Shown here piece after piece: positions 7,081-12,640 of a DNA stretch of 64,000 bases (position 1 is its first letter; every line of letters starts with the position of its first letter). The stretch is from an uncultured Bacteroidales bacterium. GTDB taxonomy: Bacteria > Bacteroidota > Bacteroidia > Bacteroidales > UBA932. The DNA lies in NCBI GenBank assembly GCA_900316675.1, contig ONDR01000001.1, positions 1-64,000 on the forward strand, given 5' to 3'. Under the pieces are notes generated by a model. It worked only from the letters and a program-made list of their open reading frames with translations, ran no database searches and had not been told where the DNA came from. The position numbers and the translations under genes were made by a program.

Positions 7081-7250
7081 TTCGTGCCTCGGACGGGAGC
7101 TAGAAGACTTGTGGCTATTGTGTATTCTTGGTGGCTATTGAAGGTTTTTTCTATCAAGTGGTTGATATAATCCAGCGGTGTATTCAAATAATGAACGGAA
7201 AATGCGACCAAATGCGACCAATTTTTCAGGAATGCGACCAAATGCGACCG
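7081..7250. repeat. Displaced tRNA-Leu 3' end with iterons, copy 2 (putative att site)
   Basis: TTCGTGCCTCGGACGGGA at 7081-7098 is identical to 9511-9528, the 3' end of tRNA-Leu plus its first trailing bases. About 100 bp follow that are nearly the same as copy 3 (GCTAGAAGACTTGTGGCTAT onward). Then come two pairs of GCGACCAAATGCGACC with 10-bp spacing, 7201-7250, separated by a short T-rich gap. The pairing and spacing match copy 1, although the arm sequence differs (GCGACC against GTGACC). Confidence 0.75.
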
Positions 7251-7290
7251 AAAAATTGATGTAATTTAAACAACAGAAACCGGGGTTGAA

Positions 7291-7334
7291 TACAACACTT
7301 GTGTTGTACAATACAAATATTGTTTTTATCTTTG
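7291..7334 (+). promoter_or_regulatory. Promoter with overlapping operator of the toxin-antitoxin pair
   Basis: TTG at 7304-7306, a 20-bp spacer and TATCTTTG at 7327-7334 fit the Bacteroidota promoter consensus. The perfect inverted repeat TACAACAC-TT-GTGTTGTA at 7291-7308 covers the -33 element. A second, smaller one (ACAATA/TATTGT) lies in the spacer. The downstream antitoxin has a helix-turn-helix domain, so autorepression through this palindrome is likely. Confidence 0.7.
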
Positions 7335-7347
7335 CAAAAAGACTGTT

Positions 7348-7905
7348 ATGACGTTTGATAAGATACTTGACGATAAGCGGCTGTGGGCTGTGAAATATGA
7401 TGGGGAAAAGGCTAATTGTTTTGACCAACTGTTCTCCACTTGGTATGACATGAATTGGCTTCGGTCTTTCTTTCAGGAGAACCTTGCAGATCTGTCATCA
7501 TACTTCCATATCACGGACGTTTATGAAGCAGTAATGGAAACTATCGATGAGGCAAAGAGGTTGGAGTGTGTGATGATGGATATAACTCCGGATGCGAATC
7601 TGGACCTTCTGTTCAAACATCTAGAAAACAGCCGATTCTCGGAGATGACGCTTGGTAGAGAGAAGGCATATGGAGCAGGTGGGTATCGACACCAATCTTG
7701 GCTTAGAATCTATGCCATCAAGATAGAACCAGGTGTGTATCTTGTCACGGGTGGCGCTATTAAACTAACGGCTACAATGGAAGAGCGCCGTCACACCATG
7801 GAAGAACTAGCAAAGTTGGAGCGTGTAAGAAACTATTTGCTGGATAACAGCGTATATGATTTAAACGGTTTTAATGATTACGTAGATAATGAGCAGGGCA
7901 ATTGA
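7348..7905 (+). CDS. Probable type II toxin, RelE/HigB-like
   Basis: The 185 residues have a helical N-terminal half without known motifs. The C-terminal part (WLRIYAIKIEPGVYLVTGGAIKLTATMEERRHTMEELAKLERVRNYL) follows the RelE/ParE-fold pattern of a strand pair, then a Gly-Gly-x-x-K turn, then a helix. Gene order toxin-antitoxin, a 17-nt overlap with the helix-turn-helix gene, and the operator upstream all fit a HigB-HigA-type module. RelE-fold toxins usually cut mRNA on the ribosome; the target here is not known. The N-terminal extension is longer than in classical HigB (about 90-110 residues). Confidence 0.6.
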   Translation: MTFDKILDDKRLWAVKYDGEKANCFDQLFSTWYDMNWLRSFFQENLADLSSYFHITDVYEAVMETIDEAKRLECVMMDITPDANLDLLFKHLENSRFSEMTLGREKAYGAGGYRHQSWLRIYAIKIEPGVYLVTGGAIKLTATMEERRHTMEELAKLERVRNYLLDNSVYDLNGFNDYVDNEQGN

Positions 7906-8323
7906 ATTTCTGGAGGCGCATCAGTCTCCTACACCTTCACGCTGGCGCGAAGATGCACAGTGGCGAAGAGACAATGAATATTGGCTCCAGTATTCTCGAT
8001 ATATTACGCTCCAGGTATTGCGTGCCATGGATGAGCAGTCTGTTACTCAAGTGGAGCTTGCCAAACGCATGGGCTGTACGCAGCAGTATGTTTCAAACTT
8101 GTTAAAAGGCTGTTCCAACATGACGCTTGAAACGATCGCGCGTTTGGAGAATGCCTTGAGTATCGACCTTATCAAATCGGCCCTTACATATGTTCACGGA
8201 TACGGCTCACCTGTATCTTCCCGTCCCCAATACCTTAATGATTCTGCAGGGGAAGAACTTGATCCCGATATCAAAACAAGTGATTACGTTGACGGTTATA
8301 GGCCTCGTAGAAAAAGCAAATGA
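7889..8323 (+). CDS. XRE-family antitoxin (HigA-like)
   Basis: The 144 residues contain a central helix-turn-helix of the Cro/C1 type: VTQVELAKRMGCTQQYVSNLLKG, about residues 52-74. It is followed by LETIARLENALSIDLIKSAL. The N-terminal 45 residues (WREDAQWRRDNEYWLQYS) resemble the extra helix seen in Bacteroidota antitoxins, and the basic C-terminal tail may cap the toxin. It starts inside the toxin gene, so it is translationally coupled. Expected role: neutralise the toxin and repress the pair by binding the palindrome at 7291-7308. Confidence 0.75.
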   Translation: MSRAIEFLEAHQSPTPSRWREDAQWRRDNEYWLQYSRYITLQVLRAMDEQSVTQVELAKRMGCTQQYVSNLLKGCSNMTLETIARLENALSIDLIKSALTYVHGYGSPVSSRPQYLNDSAGEELDPDIKTSDYVDGYRPRRKSK

Positions 8324-8360
8324 ACTATTCGGCAATACCGAACAGTTCAAACTGTTTTTT
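8321..8360 (+). terminator. Terminator of the toxin-antitoxin operon
   Basis: Two alternative hairpins overlap here. TGAACT...AGTTCA (8321-8348) has an inner TTCGG/CCGAA stem, and AACAGT-TCAA-ACTGTT (8341-8356) runs into TTTT. The stop codon of the antitoxin is part of the first stem. Confidence 0.6.
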
Positions 8361-8495
8361 GCGCCTCGGACGGGAGCTAGAAGACTTGTGGCTATTGTGT
8401 ATTCTTGATGGCTATTGAAGGATTTGTCTATCAAGTGGTTGCTATGACTCAGCGGTGTGTCCAAATAATGAGCGGAAAATGCGACCAAATCAACC
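8361..8495. repeat. Displaced tRNA-Leu 3' end with iterons, copy 3 (putative att site)
   Basis: GCCTCGGACGGGA at 8363-8375 matches the tRNA-Leu 3' end. It is followed by GCTAGAAGACTTGTGGCTAT and about 90 further bases nearly identical to copy 2. Only one degenerate arm pair is kept (GCGACCAAATCAACC, 8481-8495). Together with copy 2 it encloses the toxin-antitoxin module, and together with the real tRNA end it encloses the secreted-protein gene. Confidence 0.72.
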
Positions 8496-8512
8496 AGTAG
8501 CTTTCTTTGGCG

Positions 8513-9298
8513 TTATTTGACAATAGAGAATACAAATGAGGGATGAATCCATTCGCCTCGGATGTAGTCTCCAAATTCTTCGGGGGAATCATTAAGATAC
8601 TTTGCCAGATCCTTTTCCAAGGTATCTTTCTCTGCCAAGTCGGAAGGTTTTAACAGCGTAACAGTCCATTTGTGTAATGCGGTGCTATATTTAGCTTCAA
8701 AGCGGTAGTGTCCTTTATCCAGTCCGTAGGAATCTGATGGAAACTTCTTTAAATAAGGGACTAGTCTCATTCTTCCTTCGTTGGAACTAAAAACACCTTG
8801 GTTATGATAGATTTGGCTTAGAGATGCGGCTCCCTGTGTTACGGAAACGACGATTTCCTCTTCATAATCCCTGTCGAATCCCATATGGTGGTAGCGGATG
8901 ATATTCCCTCGGCCGGCAATCATTTCTCCAGACAACCACTCCGCGCAGATTCTACCGTTATTATCATAACGACTAAGGGTCTTGAGTATAACACTGTAAT
9001 CGCAGTCTTTGGGTAAGTATTGCTCGTCGTACATGACGACCTTTTCTAAGTATAGCATACCGTCGCTGATGGACCAGTAAGCAACATATCCCCTATAATT
9101 TCCCGTTGATCGCCCTTCCCACTTAAAGGCCTTTTGCAAGCTAACATAGGATCGGGAATCTAATTCTTCAAGAGGGGTATACAATAGTTTCCATTCTTCA
9201 CCATCCAGAATAAGGATATCACCCTCCTGAGCAGTTCCCCAGGCGAGAAAATGAAACAGTAATAAACAGATTATTATTGTGACCGGGCGCTTTCCCAT
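8513..9298 (-). CDS. Secreted protein of unknown function
   Basis: I place the start at ATG 9298 (MGKRPVTIIICLLLFHFLAWG), giving 261 residues with a signal peptide that ends near GTAQE. The mature part begins GDILILDGEEWKLLYTPLEEL, a pattern seen in exported Bacteroidales proteins whose role is not known. It is rich in aromatic and charged residues, without repeats or membrane segments. It is the only minus-strand cargo in the stacked region 5.4-9.5 kb and has no partner gene. Confidence 0.65.
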   Translation of the reverse strand: MGKRPVTIIICLLLFHFLAWGTAQEGDILILDGEEWKLLYTPLEELDSRSYVSLQKAFKWEGRSTGNYRGYVAYWSISDGMLYLEKVVMYDEQYLPKDCDYSVILKTLSRYDNNGRICAEWLSGEMIAGRGNIIRYHHMGFDRDYEEEIVVSVTQGAASLSQIYHNQGVFSSNEGRMRLVPYLKKFPSDSYGLDKGHYRFEAKYSTALHKWTVTLLKPSDLAEKDTLEKDLAKYLNDSPEEFGDYIRGEWIHPSFVFSIVK

Positions 9299-9380
9299 AT
9301 GCTTGCTACGTATGCAAAAATAATACCTAGATATTCCCTGCACCTATTTGCGGAGTCTGTCTTTAATGGGGAATAAAACC

Positions 9381-9400
9381 GTGACCAAATGCGACCAAAT
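9381..9400. repeat. Arm-like iteron pair on the tRNA side
   Basis: GTGACCAAATGCGACC has the same 10-bp spacing as the pairs in copies 1 and 2 and combines their two arm variants. It lies about 115 bp from the tRNA-Leu 3' end. It is the expected place for the opposite arm of the element integrated last. Confidence 0.45.
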
Positions 9401-9420
9401 TTGGTGAAAGACCGTTTTTC

Positions 9421-9466
9421 GGAGCGAAGCGACCCAGGGGGTCTGGGGGATTAGGCCCCCAGTAAA
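9421..9466. repeat. GC-rich hairpin repeat ending in GTAAAT
   Basis: The element contains the mini-palindrome CGAAGCG and the stem CTGGGGG/CCCCCAG (9443-9462) and ends in GTAAAT. The 109-bp units at 35052-35269 have the same plan: small hairpins, a G5-6/C5-6 stem, then GTAAAT. This suggests a dispersed repeat family. Confidence 0.45.
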
Positions 9467-9483
9467 TCAAATATTTAGGCATG

Positions 9484-9512
9484 AAAAAAGACCGGACTTA
9501 CCGGTCTTTTTT
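9484..9512 (-). terminator. Terminator of tRNA-Leu
   Basis: AAAAAAGACCGG / CCGGTCTTTTTT with loop ACTTA begins two bases after the discriminator base of tRNA-Leu. The stem flanked by an A-run and a T-run can stop transcription from both sides. Confidence 0.8.
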
Positions 9513-9514
9513 CG

Positions 9515-9816
9515 TGCCTCGGACGGGACTCGAACCCGTACAGACCTTGCGGTCCAAGGGATTTTCTTACCACTATGGCTTACGCCACCATCTCTGTTTG
9601 TGGTCTGGACTATTCCTTCACCGTGAAGCTATCAGCTCTTTAGGTGTGTCGTGTCTAGTCTCTGCACCTTCCTCTTTTCAGAGGCTTGGCTCAAGATTGC
9701 CCTCGGCATTACCCGTTAAGGTTTCCTTGAATTTACGACATTCTACAACTCTCTTTTCAGAAAGCGCACTCAAATTGCGTTTAAGTCCCTCGTGTCTACC
9801 ATTCCACCACCAAGGC
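9515..9816 (-). tRNA. tRNA-Leu(UAA) interrupted by a group I intron
   Basis: The 5' exon is 9816-9783 and the 3' exon is 9565-9515. Joined, they give an 85-nt type II tRNA. The acceptor stem is GCCTTGG/CCGAGGC and the anticodon stem AGGGA/TCCCT. The loop is CTTAAAA, with anticodon TAA. There is a long variable arm (GGACC-GCAA-GGTC), and the T arm contains GGGTTCGAGTCCC. No CCA is encoded. The break lies between U34 and A35. A Bacteroidota promoter stands upstream (9878-9848) and a terminator downstream. The 3' end is the apparent integration site for the elements stacked at 5375-9514. Confidence 0.93.
9566..9782 (-). ncRNA. Group I intron (217 nt) in the tRNA-Leu anticodon loop
   Basis: The intron starts after U34 and ends in G (position 9566), as group I introns do. 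The first bases form P1 with the exon: ACTTAAA pairs with TTTGAGT, with a U-G wobble at the 5' splice site. GGCAATCTTGAGCCAAGCC and GAAGGTGCAGAGACTAGAC are the conserved P4-P6/Q and P7/R segments, almost the same as those in cyanobacterial tRNA-Leu(UAA) introns. GACTA pairs with TAGTC of the S segment as P7. P6 has a GAAA loop and P9 a GTAA loop. No homing endonuclease is encoded. Subgroup IC3 is inferred from this resemblance. Confidence 0.92.
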
Positions 9817-9847
9817 GGGAGGGGTGCAAATGGGTAATTTGCGAGCA

Positions 9848-9878
9848 CAAAGATAGCAAGCTCTTTTTAATTCAGCAA
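9848..9878 (-). promoter_or_regulatory. Promoter of tRNA-Leu
   Basis: On the minus strand TTG (9878-9876), a 20-bp spacer and TATCTTTG (9855-9848) match the Bacteroidota sigma-ABfr consensus exactly. Transcription would start about 25-30 bp before the mature 5' end. Confidence 0.75.
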
Positions 9879-9914
9879 ATTTGAATTATATTTGGGAAAC
9901 GAATTGGATTTGCC

Positions 9915-11147
9915 ATGAAACCAAGGGTTTACTTTCTGATTATATCCGCCTGCTGCGCTATTCTTGCAGCATGTTGTCCAAAGCAGGACAACAAAACAAA
10001 TGCGGCCCAGATTCCCCAACGTGAAATAATCCTGCAAAAGGCCCTGCCACTGGTATATGCCCTGCAGACAGCAGCCCCGGACGCCATTGTCAAAGATGAG
10101 GTCCTGGCCAGCATCGGCAAAGAAAAATTCGATGCGCAGCTTCAGGAAGAAGATAATAGCCTCTCCCCCACACTTGCAAAGTTCTCTGATGAAGAAATTG
10201 CCGCAGTGGCGGCCCGCCTTAAGGAACTTACGCCACAGGCAGAAACCTTCATAAAGAGCCTTCGCGCCGAAGGCAAATACCGCATTGCCGCCGATGCACC
10301 GGACTCCACCGCAATCAGGATTGCATGGGAAACCGATGCCGCTGCTATGAACCTGATAATCAACACCTACGCACTGGGCATCAAGCCCCACTACGCCAAA
10401 ATCGACTCTACCCGCTTCGACCAAAAAGGCAATGAAATCAAGTATGTGCGGGATCATGTTCGCACCAACGTGCTTAAGGCCGCAAAGGACGGCCCCTTCT
10501 ATGCCGTAACCCTGGAAACGGCATTGGACTGGCTGGACGCAAACGGACGCAACGAGCCCGCCGACTTTGAGCCCATGGCAGATGGCATCAACAAAGCAGC
10601 ATACGATGCAATCAAGAACACAGATTGGAGCAAATATCCATATACGTTGATTCTGGTTCTTGGTGCAGGACCGGAAAGGCCGGGCGAGCCGATCAGTGCC
10701 CAGAGCCGCCTGAGGGCGCAATATGCAGCAATGCTGTACAAAGAAGGCAAAGCACCCTTCATCGTGCTTAGCGGCGGCAGGGTTCATCCCTACTTGACCC
10801 CGTATTCAGAGGCCTTCGAAATGAAGAAATACCTAATGGAAACCTGGGGCCTTCCGGAATCCGCCCTGATTGCAGAGCCCCATGCACGCCATACCACTAC
10901 CAACATACGCAACACCGTACGAATAATGCTGGAGCAGGGCATTCCCACTGACAAGCCCGGCATTATCACCTCCGGAACGTCGCATATCGACTATGCCTGC
11001 GGCGAGTGGTTCCGTGGCGTTTGCACCAGGGAGATGGGACTGATTCCATGCACCTACGGAGAGCGTTTAAGCCCCCGGGAAGTAGAATTTATCCCCAATC
11101 CGGATTGTACACAGGTAGCTGCCTGGTTCGATCCTCTTGACCCGTAA
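9915..11147 (+). CDS. YdcF/ElyC-like (DUF218) lipoprotein
   Basis: The 410 residues open with a lipoprotein signal (LAAC, Cys20). Residues 35-230 are a helical domain without a name. The C-terminal part is a DUF218 domain: YTLILVLGAGPERPG, then RLRAQYAAMLYKEGKAPFIVLSGG, then EAFEMKKYLMETWGLPESAL, and HARHTTTNIRNTVRIM. Those are the family's nucleotide-fold strands and its E-x-x-x-M and T-x-x-N motifs. DUF218 proteins such as ElyC and SanA act in envelope maintenance, and their chemistry is unsettled. A TATATTTG box at 9887-9894 may be its promoter. An N-terminal domain of this size is not common in the family. Confidence 0.75.
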   Translation: MKPRVYFLIISACCAILAACCPKQDNKTNAAQIPQREIILQKALPLVYALQTAAPDAIVKDEVLASIGKEKFDAQLQEEDNSLSPTLAKFSDEEIAAVAARLKELTPQAETFIKSLRAEGKYRIAADAPDSTAIRIAWETDAAAMNLIINTYALGIKPHYAKIDSTRFDQKGNEIKYVRDHVRTNVLKAAKDGPFYAVTLETALDWLDANGRNEPADFEPMADGINKAAYDAIKNTDWSKYPYTLILVLGAGPERPGEPISAQSRLRAQYAAMLYKEGKAPFIVLSGGRVHPYLTPYSEAFEMKKYLMETWGLPESALIAEPHARHTTTNIRNTVRIMLEQGIPTDKPGIITSGTSHIDYACGEWFRGVCTREMGLIPCTYGERLSPREVEFIPNPDCTQVAAWFDPLDP

Positions 11148-11177
11148 ACACTTGATTATTAACCAATACAGAGAGTT

Positions 11178-11429
11178 ATGAAAGACGTTGACCTTAATAT
11201 CTGGTGGTCATCACTTCCAGTTTCAGAGAAAGAAAGAATTGCAACGAAAGGCCTGACAAAGGCTTCCGCCGACGGCAAGATTGACGAATCCCTTGCGCAT
11301 TATCCGGGCTGCACCAATTGGTGGGGTACGCTGGACGATGAAAGCAAGTATAAGATATTCCTGCATTGCGTCAGCCGTCATGGTGATGAGCTTAAAGAGT
11401 GGGATAACGCCAATCCTTACGGCGACTGA
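11178..11429 (+). CDS. Small hypothetical protein
   Basis: The 83 residues are acidic and tryptophan-rich (IWWSSLPVSEKERIA ... CTNWWGTLDDESKYKIF), probably helical and cytosolic. The stop overlaps the glycerate kinase start by one base (TGATG), so the two are co-translated. Not recognised. Confidence 0.6.
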   Translation: MKDVDLNIWWSSLPVSEKERIATKGLTKASADGKIDESLAHYPGCTNWWGTLDDESKYKIFLHCVSRHGDELKEWDNANPYGD

Positions 11430-12640
11430 TGAAGATTGTCATTGCTTCCGATTCCTTTAAAGGTTCTTTGACGTCGGCCGAAGTGGCTGACGCCGTCGAG
11501 GCTGGCATATGGGTATGGCAGGGGGTGACGGACCCCCTTGTCGCCAAAGGCGACGTTCCCCCTAGCCGGGGGTGGCACGACCTTACACCCCCAACCATAC
11601 CCCAAACGCAAGTCACCATTGTCAAAATGGCAGTGGCAGACGGAGGTGAGGGAACGGCGGAAGCTGTGACCGAAGCCCTTGGCGGGAACCTGGTAACAGC
11701 CACAGTATCCGACCCTCTGGGACGCCCCATCACGGCACAATACGGAATCGCAAGCATTGACGGAAGCCAAACAGCAATCATAGAAATGTCCGCCGCAAGC
11801 GGACTCCCACTTCTATCCCCGGCAGAAAGGAACCCCCTAAAAACATCATCCTTCGGCACCGGAGAACTAATTCTGGACGCCCTAGACAGGGGCTGCACCA
11901 ACTTTTACATAGGCATCGGCGGCAGCGCCACCAACGATGGCGGTATGGGCATGATGTACGCCCTGGGAGCCATATTCCGCAACGCCCAAGGCAATGAACT
12001 CCCGGGCCGAGGCTGCGACTTAGAGGCCGTAGAAAGCATTGACCTTAGCCGCCTGACACCCGCAATTAAGCTGGCAAACTTCACCGTAGCCTGCGATGTA
12101 AACACACCCTTCTGCGGCCCAGAAGGAGCCGCGGCCGTATTTGCCCCGCAAAAAGGAGCGCGGCCCGGCGACATCCCCAAGCTGGAACAAGGCATGGAAC
12201 ACTTCGCCCAAAAAGTAATGAAATACACCGGGGTAAACATCCGTGACCTTGCCGGCGCAGGCGCAGCAGGAGGCCTTGGCGGCGCCTTGAAAGCCTTCCT
12301 AGGCGCAGAGCTTAAAAGCGGCTCAGAGATGGTACTGGAGGCTATCGGCTTTGACAAACACCTGAAAGACGCAGACCTTGTCATAACCGGCGAAGGCCGC
12401 GCAGACAACCAGACGCCCAAGGGCAAAACCGCAGCAGCCGTGCTCAGACACGCCAAAGCAAACGGCGTCCCCGCCATCCTTGTAGCCGGCAAAATCAACC
12501 ACTGCCCGCAGCTGGATGATATGGGCTTCGAAGCCCTGTTGCAGGCCGCCCCGGAAGGACAGGACATAGCAACATCGCTCCGCAAAGACGTCGCAAGAGA
12601 AAACATTATACATGCTATAACTAAATACTTTGGTATATGA
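11429..12640 (+). CDS. Glycerate kinase with a palindromic insert
   Basis: ATP-dependent glycerate 2-kinase of the GarK/GlxK family. SDSFKGSLTSAEVADAV at residues 5-21 is the family start. GIGGSATNDGGMG is the glycine-rich substrate/ATP loop, DVNTPFCG and ITGEGRADNQT are further signatures. The enzyme feeds 2- or 3-phosphoglycerate into glycolysis. It has 403 residues where about 375 are usual. The excess lies after EAGI, where WVWQGVTDPLVAKGD and following residues are encoded by a GC-rich multi-hairpin (11511-11602); the family sequence resumes at VTIVKMAVADGGEGT. The frame is kept, so function may be retained. It overlaps the GH3 gene by 4 nt. Confidence 0.88.
   Translation: MKIVIASDSFKGSLTSAEVADAVEAGIWVWQGVTDPLVAKGDVPPSRGWHDLTPPTIPQTQVTIVKMAVADGGEGTAEAVTEALGGNLVTATVSDPLGRPITAQYGIASIDGSQTAIIEMSAASGLPLLSPAERNPLKTSSFGTGELILDALDRGCTNFYIGIGGSATNDGGMGMMYALGAIFRNAQGNELPGRGCDLEAVESIDLSRLTPAIKLANFTVACDVNTPFCGPEGAAAVFAPQKGARPGDIPKLEQGMEHFAQKVMKYTGVNIRDLAGAGAAGGLGGALKAFLGAELKSGSEMVLEAIGFDKHLKDADLVITGEGRADNQTPKGKTAAAVLRHAKANGVPAILVAGKINHCPQLDDMGFEALLQAAPEGQDIATSLRKDVARENIIHAITKYFGI
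11511..11602 (+). repeat. GC-rich multi-hairpin inserted in the glycerate kinase gene
   Basis: The outer arms GGGTATGG (11511-11518) and CCATACCC (11595-11602) pair, and the pairing extends inward to GGGGGTG/CACCCCC. Inside are three further hairpins: GGGGG-N7-CCCCC (11521-11537), GTCGCC-AAA-GGCGAC (11540-11554) and CCCCC-N5-GGGGG (11558-11572). The insert is translated in frame. It resembles in style, not in sequence, the intergenic hairpin repeats at 35083-35160. Confidence 0.65.

Noticed and set aside
5493..7250. Direct repeats that might be a CRISPR array
   Set aside because: The repeats are about 10 bp, come in pairs and have no spacers of constant length; no cas genes are present.
9481..9837. 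Open frame reading across tRNA-Leu on the plus strand
   Set aside because: It is the complement of the tRNA exons and the group I intron.
10226..10236. Loop sequence AACTTACGC in the YdcF-like gene
   Set aside because: No arms flank it, so it is a chance match.
9867..10787. Long minus-strand frame opposite the YdcF-like gene
   Set aside because: The plus-strand gene has a lipoprotein signal and DUF218 motifs; the opposite frame has cysteine-rich, low-sense sequence.
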